A stretch of 64,000 bases of DNA from Vreelandella aquamarina (lineage in GTDB: Bacteria; Pseudomonadota; Gammaproteobacteria; Pseudomonadales; Halomonadaceae): contig NZ_FODB01000007.1 in assembly GCF_900110265.1 (NCBI RefSeq), positions 19,912-83,911 of the forward strand, read 5' to 3'. Positions 12,024 through 21,825 of the stretch are shown in pieces; position 1 is the first letter of the stretch, and every line of letters begins with the position of its first letter. The notes beneath the pieces are model-generated. The model was not told the DNA's origin. It saw nothing but the letters and a program-made list of their open reading frames with translations, and ran no database searches. A program made the translations under genes and the position numbers.

Positions 12024-12410
12024 TTAGCCGTGCCCTTTGTCCGGGTGAGGTACCGGCTTTTCGCCGACCTCTTCAGGGCGCAACTCGACCGGTTTGCCCT
12101 GGGTTTTTTGGCTGTGCTTTAACTGCATATGCAAGCCGGTTTTGGCCAGCAGGTGAGCGCTTACTGGGGCGGTAATAAACAGGAACAGCGTAATCAGCAG
12201 CTCTTGGATATCCGGCTTACCATCGACGCTCCAAAAATACCCCATGGAGGCAATCAGCATGCAGCCGATGCCCAACGTAGTGGCTTTAGTAGGGCCATGT
12301 AGGCGCATATAGAAATCGCGCAGGTGGGCCATGCCTAGCGAGCCTATAAACACAAACACGCCTCCGGCTATTAACAGTAGGGAAATCAGCGCTTCAACTA
12401 AGAATGGCAT
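12024..12410 (-). CDS. mrpG: Na+/H+ antiporter subunit G (MrpG/PhaG)
   Basis: 128 residues with three hydrophobic segments (about 3-25, 40-60, 65-90) and a charged, soluble C-terminal tail of about 40 residues. The pattern GSLGMAHLRDFYMRLHGPTKATTLG is the MrpG/PhaG signature. Part of the multi-subunit Mrp antiporter, which swaps cytoplasmic Na+ (or K+) for external protons. Last gene of the operon, 22 bp after mrpF, followed by a terminator. Confidence 0.92.
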   Translation of the reverse strand: MPFLVEALISLLLIAGGVFVFIGSLGMAHLRDFYMRLHGPTKATTLGIGCMLIASMGYFWSVDGKPDIQELLITLFLFITAPVSAHLLAKTGLHMQLKHSQKTQGKPVELRPEEVGEKPVPHPDKGHG

Positions 12411-12432
12411 AAACGCACCTCATTGATCGGGC

Positions 12433-12702
12433 TCATTCAATAATATCCCCGCGTAGAATGTACTTGCACACGGCTACCGTACTGATAAAGCCGAGCATGG
12501 CGATCAACAGCGCTGACTCAAAGTAAGTCTTGCTGTTGAGCCACAAGCCGAGCAATACGATTAGCGCGATGGAGTTGACGTACATGGTGTCTAGCGCCAG
12601 TACCCGGTCAGGGAGATCGGGGCCTACGGTAAGCCGATAAAGGTTCATTAGTAGGGCCATCACCACCAGCGCTAAGGTGATATAGAGCGCAATACTCAGC
12701 AT
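12433..12702 (-). CDS. mrpF: Na+/H+ antiporter subunit F (MrpF/PhaF)
   Basis: 89 residues, three membrane segments. GPDLPDRVLALDTMYVNSIAL in the middle is characteristic of MrpF/PhaF. Its start overlaps the end of mrpE by 7 bp, indicating translational coupling. Small membrane subunit needed for assembly of the Mrp complex; the individual role of F is poorly defined in the family. Confidence 0.92.
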   Translation of the reverse strand: MLSIALYITLALVVMALLMNLYRLTVGPDLPDRVLALDTMYVNSIALIVLLGLWLNSKTYFESALLIAMLGFISTVAVCKYILRGDIIE

Positions 12703-13193
12703 TCGTAAATCTCCTTGAGCGGCCGTTCGTAGCGTTCGCGTATTTGCTCAATGAGCGCTTCTTCATCATCCACGTTCAGTGCGTGAATCAGCAGGGATTT
12801 GCCATCCATTCGCAGGTTGGCCGAAACGGTGCCCGGGGTCAGGCTGATCGTGCTGGCCAGCAGCGTGATGGTAAAACGCTCCTCCAACATCAGCGGATAC
12901 TCGATGAAGTGAGGCTTTAGCTTGCGCCATGGGTTAGCGATCAGGTACGCGACCTCAAAGTTGGCGGTGACGATATCGCCCAATACCCGCAGGCCAAAAC
13001 GCAGCAGCATCATAGGCTTGCTGATCCGTGGCCGAGCATCCCAAAAGCGGTGGGTTAACAAAGGGATCAGAATAGCCAGCGCACCCCCCAGAACGAGCTG
13101 GCCAAAGGCGTAGCTGCGCACCAGCAGCAGCCACACCAACAGCAGCAGTATCGAAAGAACTGGGGTGGGCAGCCATTTGCGAGGGGTAATCAT
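12696..13193 (-). CDS. mrpE: Na+/H+ antiporter subunit E (MrpE/PhaE)
   Basis: 165 residues; two or three N-terminal membrane segments followed by a cytoplasmic domain. The region TITLLASTISLTPGTVSANL, then DGKSLLIHALNVDDEE, is typical of MrpE. Overlaps mrpD by 4 bp (start inside the mrpD stop) and mrpF by 7 bp, so the subunits are tightly coupled. Confidence 0.93.
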   Translation of the reverse strand: MITPRKWLPTPVLSILLLLVWLLLVRSYAFGQLVLGGALAILIPLLTHRFWDARPRISKPMMLLRFGLRVLGDIVTANFEVAYLIANPWRKLKPHFIEYPLMLEERFTITLLASTISLTPGTVSANLRMDGKSLLIHALNVDDEEALIEQIRERYERPLKEIYEC

Positions 13194-14701
13194 GGCATCT
13201 CTCCTGCATCAGGCAGCAGCGTTTTAATTAGCAGCTGTGGGTTGGCGAGCTGCTCGCCGGTGGCTTGGGTATAGCTGCTCACCGGCCCGGCAAACGCCAC
13301 CAGTAAAGGCGCGGCGCTGAGTAGCCAGAGCATGCCGAACCACTGGTAACGGGATAGCGAGCTACCGCTTGGGCTACCCCGGTGGCTGCGCCAAAACAGC
13401 GTAGAGCCTGCACGGGAGAGCGCGATGAGTGATGCTAGGCTGGCGAGCAGCAGCAGTGGCCATAGCCACACGCGCTGAGTGCCTTCTGCGGCTACTAGCA
13501 CCATCGCTTTACCCAGCGCGCCTGAAAGGGGTGGCATCCCCACCACGGCAATCGCACCGATGAAAAAGGTGATCGCCAGGGCGTTACCCTGAACCAGCGG
13601 GCGCCCTTTGACGATGCGCGTACCCGGCTTGCCGCGCTGCAGGCCAATCATCTCAGCCAGCAGGAACAGGCCACCAGTGACTAGCGTGGTATGGATGAGA
13701 TAGTAAAGCAGAGCGGAGGTGGCCTCTACCGAGCGCATGCCGACGCCCGCCAGTAGCGTGCCGACCGAAATCAGCACCAAGTAGGCTACCAGCAGGCGCA
13801 GGTCGCGAGCGGCCATCACACCAACGCCAGCGGCTGCCAAGGTGGCTAGTGCTAACCACCACACCCAAGGCTGCTCAAGCGCCACAAGTCCGCCAGCCTG
13901 CTCGCCAAAAATCAGCGAATAGACCCGCAGAATGGCGTAGATGCCCACCTTGGTCATGATCGCAAACAGCGCTGCCACCGGGGCAGGGGCCGCCGCATAG
14001 GCGCGGGGGAGCCAGAAATAGAGCGGCAAAATAGCGGCTTTGAGGCCAAAGACGACCAGCAGCATTAGCGCGCCTGCGGTCACTAAGCCCTCGCGCTCGG
14101 CGGGCAGGCTAGCAAGCTTATAGCCCATATCCGCCATATTGAGCGTGCCGGTGGCCCCATACAGAATGCCCACGGCAATCAAAAATAGCGACGAGCCCGC
14201 TAGGTTAAGCACCACATAGTGAACGCTTGCCTGAATGCGCGCTTTGCCGCCACCGTGCAGCAGCAGCGCGTAGGAGGCCAGCAGCAGCACTTCAAAGAAG
14301 ACGAACAGGTTGAACAAGTCCCCTGTCAAAAACGCGCCGTTGATGCCTAGCAACTGCCACTGAAACAAACCGTGGAAGTTGCTGCCTTTTTCGTCGTCTC
14401 CACCGCAGGCAAACACCACGGCGCCCACGGCGAGAAGGGACGTGAGCAGCACCATCAGCGCGGAGAGGCGGTCGAGCACTAGCACTACGCCAAACGGTGG
14501 CTGCCAGTCGCCTAGGGCGTAATAGGTGATCTCACCGCTGGCGGCTTGGCGCACCAGGGCAATCGACACCAGCAGCAGAAGCAGGGTGGCAATAACGCTC
14601 ACAGCGCGCTTGTAGTGCGCCAGCCCCTGGCGCTGGTAGAGCAATAAAATACCCGCGACCAGGGGTAGTACCACGGGCAACACAATTAGATGCTGAATCA
14701 T
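13190..14701 (-). CDS. mrpD: Na+/H+ antiporter subunit D (MrpD/PhaD)
   Basis: 503 residues and about 14 membrane segments. Homologous to the proton-pumping subunits of respiratory complex I (NuoM/NuoN class); FGLKAAILPLYFWLPRAYAA contains the conserved Lys and Pro of the half-channel. With subunit A it forms the ion-translocating core of the antiporter. Overlaps mrpC by 4 bp and mrpE by 4 bp. Confidence 0.94.
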   Translation of the reverse strand: MIQHLIVLPVVLPLVAGILLLYQRQGLAHYKRAVSVIATLLLLLVSIALVRQAASGEITYYALGDWQPPFGVVLVLDRLSALMVLLTSLLAVGAVVFACGGDDEKGSNFHGLFQWQLLGINGAFLTGDLFNLFVFFEVLLLASYALLLHGGGKARIQASVHYVVLNLAGSSLFLIAVGILYGATGTLNMADMGYKLASLPAEREGLVTAGALMLLVVFGLKAAILPLYFWLPRAYAAAPAPVAALFAIMTKVGIYAILRVYSLIFGEQAGGLVALEQPWVWWLALATLAAAGVGVMAARDLRLLVAYLVLISVGTLLAGVGMRSVEATSALLYYLIHTTLVTGGLFLLAEMIGLQRGKPGTRIVKGRPLVQGNALAITFFIGAIAVVGMPPLSGALGKAMVLVAAEGTQRVWLWPLLLLASLASLIALSRAGSTLFWRSHRGSPSGSSLSRYQWFGMLWLLSAAPLLVAFAGPVSSYTQATGEQLANPQLLIKTLLPDAGEMP

Positions 14702-15030
14702 TCGCGGTCTTCCTTTTTACCATCCACGTGGTCGTTACCCACTTCGCTGCGCGCCCGCATGGCAAGAATGACGACGAACGCCGTCATGGCAAAGCCGATG
14801 ACGATAGCGGTGAGAACCAGCGCCTGGGGCAGCGGGTCGGCAAACTGAGAGCCTTCGTTCACCAGCGCAGCACCGTCCGTCGTCAGCCCGCCCATGGAGA
14901 ACAGGAACAGGTTGACCGCGTAGGAGAGCAGCGTCAGGCCCACAACGACCGGGAACGTTCTTCCACGCAGCGTCAGGTAGAGCCCGCAGGAGGTTAAGAT
15001 GCCCGTAGTAATGGCGTAGAGCATTTCCAT
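14698..15030 (-). CDS. mrpC: Na+/H+ antiporter subunit C (MrpC/PhaC)
   Basis: 110 residues with three membrane segments, a NuoK-like protein. TTGILTSCGLYLTLRGRTFP and DPLPQALVLTAIVIGFAM are the MrpC signatures. The C terminus is charged. Its ATG shares a base with the stop codon of mrpA, and its end overlaps mrpD by 4 bp. Confidence 0.94.
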   Translation of the reverse strand: MEMLYAITTGILTSCGLYLTLRGRTFPVVVGLTLLSYAVNLFLFSMGGLTTDGAALVNEGSQFADPLPQALVLTAIVIGFAMTAFVVILAMRARSEVGNDHVDGKKEDRE

Positions 15031-17861
15031 TAGTGGGATTCCTTTTCATTCGGCGTGTCGTGGGTGTCTGACGTTTTCGGGTCGGTCACCGGGCGGTGTG
15101 GTGTCGTCACCTTACCCAGGTTGGCCAGAATCATCAGCGTGGCACCTACCACTGCAAGGTACACACCCAGGTCAAACAGCAGGGCCGTGGCAAGCTCGAA
15201 CGTGCCAATCAGCGGCAGGCTGAAATACCCAAACGACGAGGTCAGGAAGGGATAGCCCAATAGCCAGCTGCCTAGCCCGGTGAGCGTGGCAATGGCCACA
15301 CCCACCACGGCGACCGGCTGGAAGGGGAAGTTCAGGCGCTCCTGCGCCCACTCAACGCCCCGCGCCATGTACAGCAGGATCAACGCAACCGCAGTGATCA
15401 AACCGGCAATAAAGCCGCCGCCGGGTTGGTTATGGCCGCGTAAGAAGATGAAGGCCGAGACCAGCAGCGCCAGTGGTAGTAGCGTCATTGAGATAGACGT
15501 CAAAATGGCCGGGTAGCGATCCGGCGACCAAGCACGGCCTTCACCGTCGCTGTGGGGCATGAACAGACGCAAGCGGTTGAGCAGCTTGAAGATAGCCAGG
15601 CCTGCAATGGCCAGTACGGTAATTTCGCCCAGGGTATCGAAGCCCCGGAAGTCGACCAAGATGACGTTGACTACGTTGTAGCCGCCGCCACCGGGTTTGC
15701 TGTTCTCCACGAAGAAGTTGGAGATCGATAGCGTTTCTCGGGTCATCACCGCGTAGTTCAAGCTGGCGACCACCAGCCCTAGCGCACCGGCTAGCAGAAT
15801 ATCGCGCACGTTGCGCAACGGGCTCGATTCGGTGGGGGTTTTTTGTGGCAAGAAGAATAGCGCCAGCATCAGCAGAATCATGGTGACGACTTCTACCGAT
15901 AGCTGGGTCAAAGCGAGATCAGGGGCCGAGAAACGTGCGAAGGTGAGGGCGACAAAGAGCCCTACTACTGACAGCATCAGCAGCGAAATTAAGCGGTAGC
16001 GGTGAGTCGCTGCGGTGGCAATACCACCAAAAATTAGCATGCCTGCGCCTAGCAGCACCACGCCATCTATCGGCTGGTTGCCTTTGGTGCCGGTCAATTC
16101 TTGCACGCTGGCAAGGCCGATCAGCCCCATCAGCAGGGCGGCACCCAGCAACCATCCCATATAGCGCTGTAGCGAGTTGCCTTCCAGCTTGGTGATGATC
16201 TGCTCGGCGCGATAGCCCACGGTGATGATAAACCGCTCGAACACGCGACGCGCATCCACACTGGCGAAGGGCTGCACAAAGCGGCGCAGATCGGCATGAC
16301 GCCAGTACATGGCAATGCCCGCTGCAAAGGCCAGCAAGCTCATCATCAGCGGCAAATTCACGCCGTGCCAGATGGCGAGATGGAACGACAACGGTTCGAC
16401 CAGAACGGATTGAGTGGCTAATTCCAAAATGCCCGTCGCGAAAAAGGCAGGGAATAAACCCACCAGCACACATAGCGCCACCAGCAGCTCTACGGGCAAG
16501 CGCATCAGGTGGGGCGGCTCGTGGGGAGCTTTCGGCGTTTGCTCGCGGGCGGGTTTGTAGAACACCGCATGAACCAGCCGCAGTGAGTATGCGACGGAGA
16601 GAATGCCGCCCAGCGTCGCCAGGGCGGGCAGCACCCAGCTCAAACCGCCGAGTACTGGAGTGGCGAGGGTTTCGGTAAAGAACATCTCTTTCGAGAGGAA
16701 ACCGTTAAACAGCGGCACCCCCGCCATAGCGGCGGCGGCTAAGGTGGTCAGCAGTGCGGTGACGGGCATTGCCTTTCTGAGCCCGCCAAGCTGCTTCAGC
16801 TCCCGGGTGCCGGTTTCGTGGTCGATGATGCCCGCGCTCATGAACAGCGCCGCTTTAAAGGTAGCGTGGTTCAGAATATGAAACAGCGCAGCCAACACGG
16901 CCATGGGGCTGCCAATGCCCAGCAGAACGGTGATTAAGCCTAGGTGGCTAACGGTCGAAAATGCCAGAATGCCTTTCAAGTCGGTTTTGAACAGCGCAAA
17001 CCACGCGCCGTAGAGCAGCGTAATAGTACCCACCAGTGGCACGACCACGCTCCACAGCGCGCTATCCGCAATGGCAGGGTGTAGACGAGCCATTAGGAAA
17101 ATGCCCGCTTTTACCATCGTGGCTGAGTGCAGGTAGGCAGAGACGGGCGTAGGGGCTGCCATGGCGTGGGGGAGCCAGAACTGAAACGGGAACTGGGCAG
17201 ATTTGGTGAACGCGCCCAGTAGTACAAGCCCGAGCATGAGCGGATAAAGCGGATCAGCCACGATGGTGGCGCCGCTGGCCAGCACGTCATCCATCCGATA
17301 GCTACCGGCCATATCGCCCAGCAGCAGTAAGCCTGCTAGCAGTGCTAGGCCGCCTGCGCCGGTGACCGTCAGCGCCATACGCGCGCCTTTACGGGCATCG
17401 CTGCGGTAGGACCAAAAGCCAATCAGTAGAAACGATGAAAGGCTGGTCAACTCCCAAAACAGCCAGAGCAAGATGAGGTTATCGGACATCGAGATGCCGA
17501 CCATCGAGGCCATAAACAGCATCAAGAAGGCGTAAAAGCGTCCAAAAGGCTCATCGCTTGCCAAGTAAAAATGGGCATACAATAGAATCAATAGCCCAAT
17601 GCCCAAAATGAGCAGGTTGAAGAGCAGCGATAGGCCATCGAGACGAAACGCAAGCTCCAGGCCGAGTGCGGGCATCCAGGTGGCAGCAAAACGCAGCGCT
17701 TCACCCTCCATCAGGGCAGGTATTTGCAGCAGCGTAAGTAGCAGTGCTGTTGCTGGCAGTATGCCCGTTGCGAGCGAGCACCAAGTGCGGCCGCGTTGGG
17801 CAGTCAGTGCCGGCACCAGTACGCCCAGTAACGGCAGTAAGGCGATCCACAGCAGTGTCAT
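15030..17861 (-). CDS. mrpA: Na+/H+ antiporter fused subunits A and B (MrpAB/PhaAB)
   Basis: 943 residues, about 20-25 membrane segments. Residues 1 to about 770 are MrpA, a NuoL-like protein ([20 protein letters not shown], then [19 protein letters not shown]), with the MrpA-specific C-terminal domain ([20 protein letters not shown]). From about residue 780 the MnhB domain follows ([19 protein letters not shown]). No separate mrpB exists, so the operon has six genes instead of seven, as in the pha operons of other proteobacteria. First gene of the operon; it is divergent from the cation-channel gene. Confidence 0.93.
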   Translation of the reverse strand: MTLLWIALLPLLGVLVPALTAQRGRTWCSLATGILPATALLLTLLQIPALMEGEALRFAATWMPALGLELAFRLDGLSLLFNLLILGIGLLILLYAHFYLASDEPFGRFYAFLMLFMASMVGISMSDNLILLWLFWELTSLSSFLLIGFWSYRSDARKGARMALTVTGAGGLALLAGLLLLGDMAGSYRMDDVLASGATIVADPLYPLMLGLVLLGAFTKSAQFPFQFWLPHAMAAPTPVSAYLHSATMVKAGIFLMARLHPAIADSALWSVVVPLVGTITLLYGAWFALFKTDLKGILAFSTVSHLGLITVLLGIGSPMAVLAALFHILNHATFKAALFMSAGIIDHETGTRELKQLGGLRKAMPVTALLTTLAAAAMAGVPLFNGFLSKEMFFTETLATPVLGGLSWVLPALATLGGILSVAYSLRLVHAVFYKPAREQTPKAPHEPPHLMRLPVELLVALCVLVGLFPAFFATGILELATQSVLVEPLSFHLAIWHGVNLPLMMSLLAFAAGIAMYWRHADLRRFVQPFASVDARRVFERFIITVGYRAEQIITKLEGNSLQRYMGWLLGAALLMGLIGLASVQELTGTKGNQPIDGVVLLGAGMLIFGGIATAATHRYRLISLLMLSVVGLFVALTFARFSAPDLALTQLSVEVVTMILLMLALFFLPQKTPTESSPLRNVRDILLAGALGLVVASLNYAVMTRETLSISNFFVENSKPGGGGYNVVNVILVDFRGFDTLGEITVLAIAGLAIFKLLNRLRLFMPHSDGEGRAWSPDRYPAILTSISMTLLPLALLVSAFIFLRGHNQPGGGFIAGLITAVALILLYMARGVEWAQERLNFPFQPVAVVGVAIATLTGLGSWLLGYPFLTSSFGYFSLPLIGTFELATALLFDLGVYLAVVGATLMILANLGKVTTPHRPVTDPKTSDTHDTPNEKESH

Positions 17862-17932
17862 GAGGTCATCCAGCGCAAAAAATCAAAAAAATCGCCAGAG
17901 CAAAGAGGGTTGCCCTGGAGGCGAAGATACAT

Positions 17933-17986
17933 CAAGTGAAACAACAGGATATCACTTGTATGGAAGGTGTGTGATTTTAGTATAAA
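17933..17986 (+). promoter_or_regulatory. Inverted repeat and -10-like element between mrpA and the channel gene
   Basis: A perfect 7-bp inverted repeat, CAAGTGA (17933-17939) and TCACTTG (17952-17958), with a 12-bp spacer sits in the middle of the 160-bp divergent gap. TATAAA at 17981-17986 could be the -10 box of the channel gene; the best -35 match (TTGTAT, 17956-17961) overlaps the repeat but leaves a long 19-bp spacer. The arrangement fits an operator, but the binding protein is unknown. Confidence 0.35.
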
Positions 17987-18021
17987 GTGTTGACGTTAAC
18001 CGTTTAGAGACTCCTTGTTCC

Positions 18022-18894
18022 ATGAGTGAACCTTTCAATACCTGGCAAGCCCGCTTTGAAAAGCTGCGTAGTAACAAGCTTTTTGAGGGAGTAGTGATTT
18101 CCATTATCGTCATTTCTGCGTTGGTCATTGGCGCGAAAACCTACGAAGAAACCTCTCGAATTGAGCAGTGGTTGCTCTACCTGGATGTCGCAGTCACAGT
18201 ATTTTTCCTGGTCGAGATTTTGATCAGAATGGCAGCCGAGCGCAACTTAGTCAGCTTTTTTAAGAAGGGCTGGAACGTTTTTGACTTCTTAATCGTCACC
18301 GCCAGTCTGATTCCTATGGACGATTCAGAGATGGTGCTGCTGGCGCGGCTACTACGCATTTTCCGCGTGCTGCGCCTGGTGTCGATGATTCCAGAGCTGC
18401 AGATGCTGCTGGGCGCGCTAGTGAAATCGGTTCCCCGCATGGGCTACGTGGTGCTGCTCATGTTTATTATTTTCTACATCTATGCGGCGCTGGGTAGTTT
18501 TCTCTTCCACAACGTGGATGAGTTTTTGTGGGGCAACATTTCCGTTGCCATGTTAACGCTGTTTCGTATCGCCACATTTGAAGACTGGACGGACGTGATG
18601 TACGCCACCCAGGAGGTATATGCCTGGAGCTGGATTTACTACCTGACGTTCATTTTCCTTACTGCGTTTATTTTTCTTAATATGATGATTGGTATTGTGC
18701 TGGACGTGATGCAGAAAGAGAGTGCCCAGCTCGATTTTGACAGTGGCGAAGGGGAGCCTGCACAGCTGCAGGCACTGCGTAGCGACGTTCACTCGCTCAA
18801 AGCGCAGCTCGATCGTATGGAAGCCGCGTTGGCAGAGCGAAATACAGCTTCGCCTCCCCCCAATAGTCCTACTGATTCCGCTAAAACAGATTAA
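18022..18894 (+). CDS. One-domain voltage-gated cation channel (BacNav-like)
   Basis: 290 residues. Six membrane segments: S1 about 21-40, S2 51-70, S3 83-98, S4 104-121, S5 140-163, S6 203-232. S4 has gating arginines at every third position (R109, R112, R115, R118). The pore loop reads [13 protein letters not shown]; the filter TFEDWTD (185-191) aligns with TLESWAS of the sodium channel NaChBac but has acids at 187, 188 and 191, resembling engineered calcium-selective versions. After S6 a heptad-rich stretch (about 248-273) should form the tetramer-making coiled coil seen in this family. Divergent from the mrp operon. Family is clear; ion preference is inference. Confidence 0.88.
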   Translation: MSEPFNTWQARFEKLRSNKLFEGVVISIIVISALVIGAKTYEETSRIEQWLLYLDVAVTVFFLVEILIRMAAERNLVSFFKKGWNVFDFLIVTASLIPMDDSEMVLLARLLRIFRVLRLVSMIPELQMLLGALVKSVPRMGYVVLLMFIIFYIYAALGSFLFHNVDEFLWGNISVAMLTLFRIATFEDWTDVMYATQEVYAWSWIYYLTFIFLTAFIFLNMMIGIVLDVMQKESAQLDFDSGEGEPAQLQALRSDVHSLKAQLDRMEAALAERNTASPPPNSPTDSAKTD

Positions 18895-18910
18895 CGACAG
18901 GAGCGCCGCT

Positions 18911-20617
18911 ATGATGTTGTCCGACCCTTCTAAAAAGTATCGCCCTTTCGTGGCCGTGGATCTGCCTGACCGCCAGTGGCCAAGCCAACGTATCGAAACA
19001 CCGCCCATCTGGTGTAGCGTTGACCTGCGCGACGGCAATCAGTCGCTGATTGACCCGATGGATCAAGAGCGCAAACAGCGCCTGTTCGACATGCTGTTGA
19101 AGATCGGATTCAAAGAGATCGAAGTGGGCTTTCCCTCTGCATCGCAGACCGATTTTGATTTCGTTCGCTCGCTGATCGAGCAAAACAAGATTCCCGAAGA
19201 CGTGACCATTCAAGTGCTGACCCAAGCGCGTCCGCACCTGATTGAACGCACCTTCGAAGCGCTGAAAGGCGTCAAGAACGCCATCGTGCACGTTTATAAC
19301 GCCACCGACCCGATGTTCCGCCGGGTGGTGTTCAACGTGGATAAAACCGAGTGTATCCAAATTGCTGTGGATGCCACCGCGCAGATTCGCGATTTGATGG
19401 CGGCCAACCCGGAAACGAACTGGACCTTCCAGTACTCTCCCGAGCTATTCACCACCACGGAGATGGAGTTCGCGGTCGAGATCGTCGAAGCGGTGATGGA
19501 CACTTTTGGCCCCAGCGTCGACAACAAAATGATCGTCAACCTGCCAGCCACAGTCGAAGTCGCTACGCCCAACAACTACGCTGATCAGATTGAGTGGTTC
19601 TGTCGCCATGTCAAAAAGCGCGATACCTTGATCGTTAGCGTTCATCCGCACAACGACCGCGGCACCGGCGTGGCGGCGGCCGAACTCACGTTGATGGCGG
19701 GGGCGGATCGCGTCGAGGGCACGCTATTTGGCAACGGCGAGCGTACTGGTAACGTAGATATCGTCACGCTGGCGATGAACATGTATACCCAAGGGGTAAA
19801 CCCCCAGCTCGATTTTTCCAATATCACGCCGATCATGCGCGAAGTGGAGTACTGCAACCAGCTGCCGGTTCATCCGCGCCATCCTTACGTGGGCGACCTG
19901 GTGTTCACGGCGTTTTCCGGTTCGCATCAGGACGCCATCAAGAAGGGCATGGCCGACCGTCGCGCCCATCCAGAAGCGCCGTGGGACGTTCCCTACCTAC
20001 CCATCGATCCGCTGGACGTAGGTCGCAGCTACGAAGCGGTTATCCGCGTGAACAGCCAGTCAGGCAAAGGCGGCATCTCTTACCTGTTAGAACAGGAGCA
20101 CGGTATCGAGCTGCCCCGCAGGCTCTCCATCGAGTTCAGCCAAGTGGTGCAGGAAGTGGCGGACCGCACCGGTAAAGAGATCACCTCACAAATGATCTAC
20201 CAAGCCTTTGCCGATGAGTATCTAGAGCAGCGGTCACCGCTGGCACTGGTGAATCACCGTCTTTCCTCCGAGCCAGATAGCCCCAAAGTCGCGCTAGAGG
20301 CTATTGTCGAAAACGGCGGCCAACGCCAGACCCTGACCGGTGAAGGCAACGGCCCGCTGGCCGCGTTCATCAAGGCGCTGGTGGCGAGCGGCCAAGAGGT
20401 CGAAATCATTGACTATCATGAACACTCCCGCGGCCAAGGGGCGGATGCCGAAGCGATCGCGTACGTGGAAGTGCGTATTGATGGCAAAGCCGTGTTCGGC
20501 GTAGGCACCGATGAAAGTATCACCAGTGCCTCCATGAAAGGTGTGCTGAGTGCAATCAATCGCCATCACTCTACCCAAGCGCCTGCTGCCAATGTGACGG
20601 CGGAGTCGCTGGGGTAA
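18911..20617 (+). CDS. leuA: 2-isopropylmalate synthase
   Basis: 568 residues from ATG 18911 (a second ATG follows at once), preceded by AGGAG. First committed step of leucine synthesis: condensation of 2-oxoisovalerate with acetyl-CoA. Motifs: [16 protein letters not shown] (metal site) and [18 protein letters not shown] (HxH metal ligands), then [17 protein letters not shown]. The C-terminal ~130 residues form the leucine-binding regulatory domain. The length and sequence are those of the long type (as in actinobacteria and many proteobacteria) and not the ~520-residue E. coli type. No leader peptide or other leu genes are near. Confidence 0.95.
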   Translation: MMLSDPSKKYRPFVAVDLPDRQWPSQRIETPPIWCSVDLRDGNQSLIDPMDQERKQRLFDMLLKIGFKEIEVGFPSASQTDFDFVRSLIEQNKIPEDVTIQVLTQARPHLIERTFEALKGVKNAIVHVYNATDPMFRRVVFNVDKTECIQIAVDATAQIRDLMAANPETNWTFQYSPELFTTTEMEFAVEIVEAVMDTFGPSVDNKMIVNLPATVEVATPNNYADQIEWFCRHVKKRDTLIVSVHPHNDRGTGVAAAELTLMAGADRVEGTLFGNGERTGNVDIVTLAMNMYTQGVNPQLDFSNITPIMREVEYCNQLPVHPRHPYVGDLVFTAFSGSHQDAIKKGMADRRAHPEAPWDVPYLPIDPLDVGRSYEAVIRVNSQSGKGGISYLLEQEHGIELPRRLSIEFSQVVQEVADRTGKEITSQMIYQAFADEYLEQRSPLALVNHRLSSEPDSPKVALEAIVENGGQRQTLTGEGNGPLAAFIKALVASGQEVEIIDYHEHSRGQGADAEAIAYVEVRIDGKAVFGVGTDESITSASMKGVLSAINRHHSTQAPAANVTAESLG

Positions 20618-21775
20618 ATGCTCAAACGGCCTTGGCTGTTCATCGTATTAGTCGCCATGGCCCTGGCTGGGCTGTTCTCGCAGACGGCCTCCCATGAGCC
20701 GTTTGAAGAGACGTTGGTACGCTTGGAAGTAGAGCGGGCACTGCCCGCTCTTGAGCCCACGTTTCAAGAAGAGTCTGCTGAGATCAACGCACTGTTTCTT
20801 CACTATGCGTCGGATCAAGCGCTATGGATGAGCGCCGCGTTGGCGATATTACGTCACGGTGATATCGCTCGAAGCACGCTTCTCGACTATGGGTTATCGC
20901 CCCAATTCCAACAGGTGCTGGTGCGCTTCGGAGCGGATGCCGTGCTGCCTATCAGCTACTTCCGCGATCACGACGTGACGACGCTGCGCGCTCAGCACTG
21001 GATAGGAGTGCGCTATCAGCAAGTCAGCCGCTGGTGGGGCGATGAGCCATCGGATACCAATGAGCTAGGTGACGCAGACGTAGAGGCGGCCATGGCCGAG
21101 CTAACCCCTTTGCGGCGTGGCCAGATGGGTATCGCGTTACTCGGCAGCAACGGCCATGGGCTGCTCAACCAGTTTGTCGTGGATGACGAAGGCAACGTAG
21201 CGTGGCTGCAGGGCGAACGCTTGGTTTCCGGCGTAGGCGACTTTTTTACTAGCGGCCTACGTGATCTGGAAAGCCAGTGGCGGCGTGGCGAGGCAATAGG
21301 CGCAAGCGATCTGGGCTGGGCGGGTGTTGATCTACTGGTAATGGCCAGTGCCGTGAAAGTACTCCGCGCTGGAAGAGCCGCTCGTACGGCTCGTGTGGGA
21401 AGCGTTGAGGCACAGGCCGCTCGCACGGGTGTGCGTCAAGGGATCGTTGCCACAAGCGGGCGCTTCGCAACGCTGCCGCGCATGGCCAAAGTTGCAGCGG
21501 TAGCCGGCACGGCTTATGTGGTCATTCGCCACCCCAGCCTAGTCAGTGCATTGGGTGCCAATCTATCTCAGTGGTTAGGCTGGCCAACGTGGCTCGGGCA
21601 GTTTCTTGTCTGGTTAATTGTGCTATTACCGGTAATGTTCATTGCGCGCTTTATTTATCGCTGGCTACTTACACCACTTTTGTGGCTGTTGATGCCACTG
21701 ATGCGGGTATGTTTTAAAGCCGCTAATCGTTCGCTTGGCAAGCGAACTCAAGAGCAAGCGAAGGAGCTTGTGTAA
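20618..21775 (+). CDS. Membrane protein of unknown function
   Basis: 385 residues; its ATG abuts the leuA stop without a gap, so it is probably co-transcribed. An N-terminal hydrophobic segment (about 5-22) is either a signal anchor or a signal peptide. The middle (50-220) is soluble and acidic with FGADAVLPISYFRDH and RRGQMGIALLGSNGHGLLNQ; residues about 228-250 and 284-300 are hydrophobic, and the end has two strong membrane segments (about 318-345, 348-368) before a basic tail. I do not recognise the family. A role linked to leucine synthesis is not implied by the sequence. Confidence 0.65.
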   Translation: MLKRPWLFIVLVAMALAGLFSQTASHEPFEETLVRLEVERALPALEPTFQEESAEINALFLHYASDQALWMSAALAILRHGDIARSTLLDYGLSPQFQQVLVRFGADAVLPISYFRDHDVTTLRAQHWIGVRYQQVSRWWGDEPSDTNELGDADVEAAMAELTPLRRGQMGIALLGSNGHGLLNQFVVDDEGNVAWLQGERLVSGVGDFFTSGLRDLESQWRRGEAIGASDLGWAGVDLLVMASAVKVLRAGRAARTARVGSVEAQAARTGVRQGIVATSGRFATLPRMAKVAAVAGTAYVVIRHPSLVSALGANLSQWLGWPTWLGQFLVWLIVLLPVMFIARFIYRWLLTPLLWLLMPLMRVCFKAANRSLGKRTQEQAKELV

Positions 21776-21779
21776 AGAA

Positions 21780-21811
21780 GCCCATACGCAATGTTTTACA
21801 TGTGCATGGGC
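21780..21811. terminator. Possible terminator between convergent genes
   Basis: GCCCAT (21780-21785) pairs with ATGGGC (21806-21811), with further imperfect pairing inside (ATGT/ACAT around a TTT loop). It lies in the 50-bp gap between the membrane-protein gene and the convergent atzF. No proper T run follows on either strand, so termination strength is doubtful. Confidence 0.4.
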
Positions 21812-21825
21812 CTTGTATATCAGCG

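Noticed and set aside
18553..19038. Minus-strand open frame of 161 codons across the channel-leuA junction
   Set aside because: Antisense to two well-supported genes, no ribosome site and no recognisable domain.
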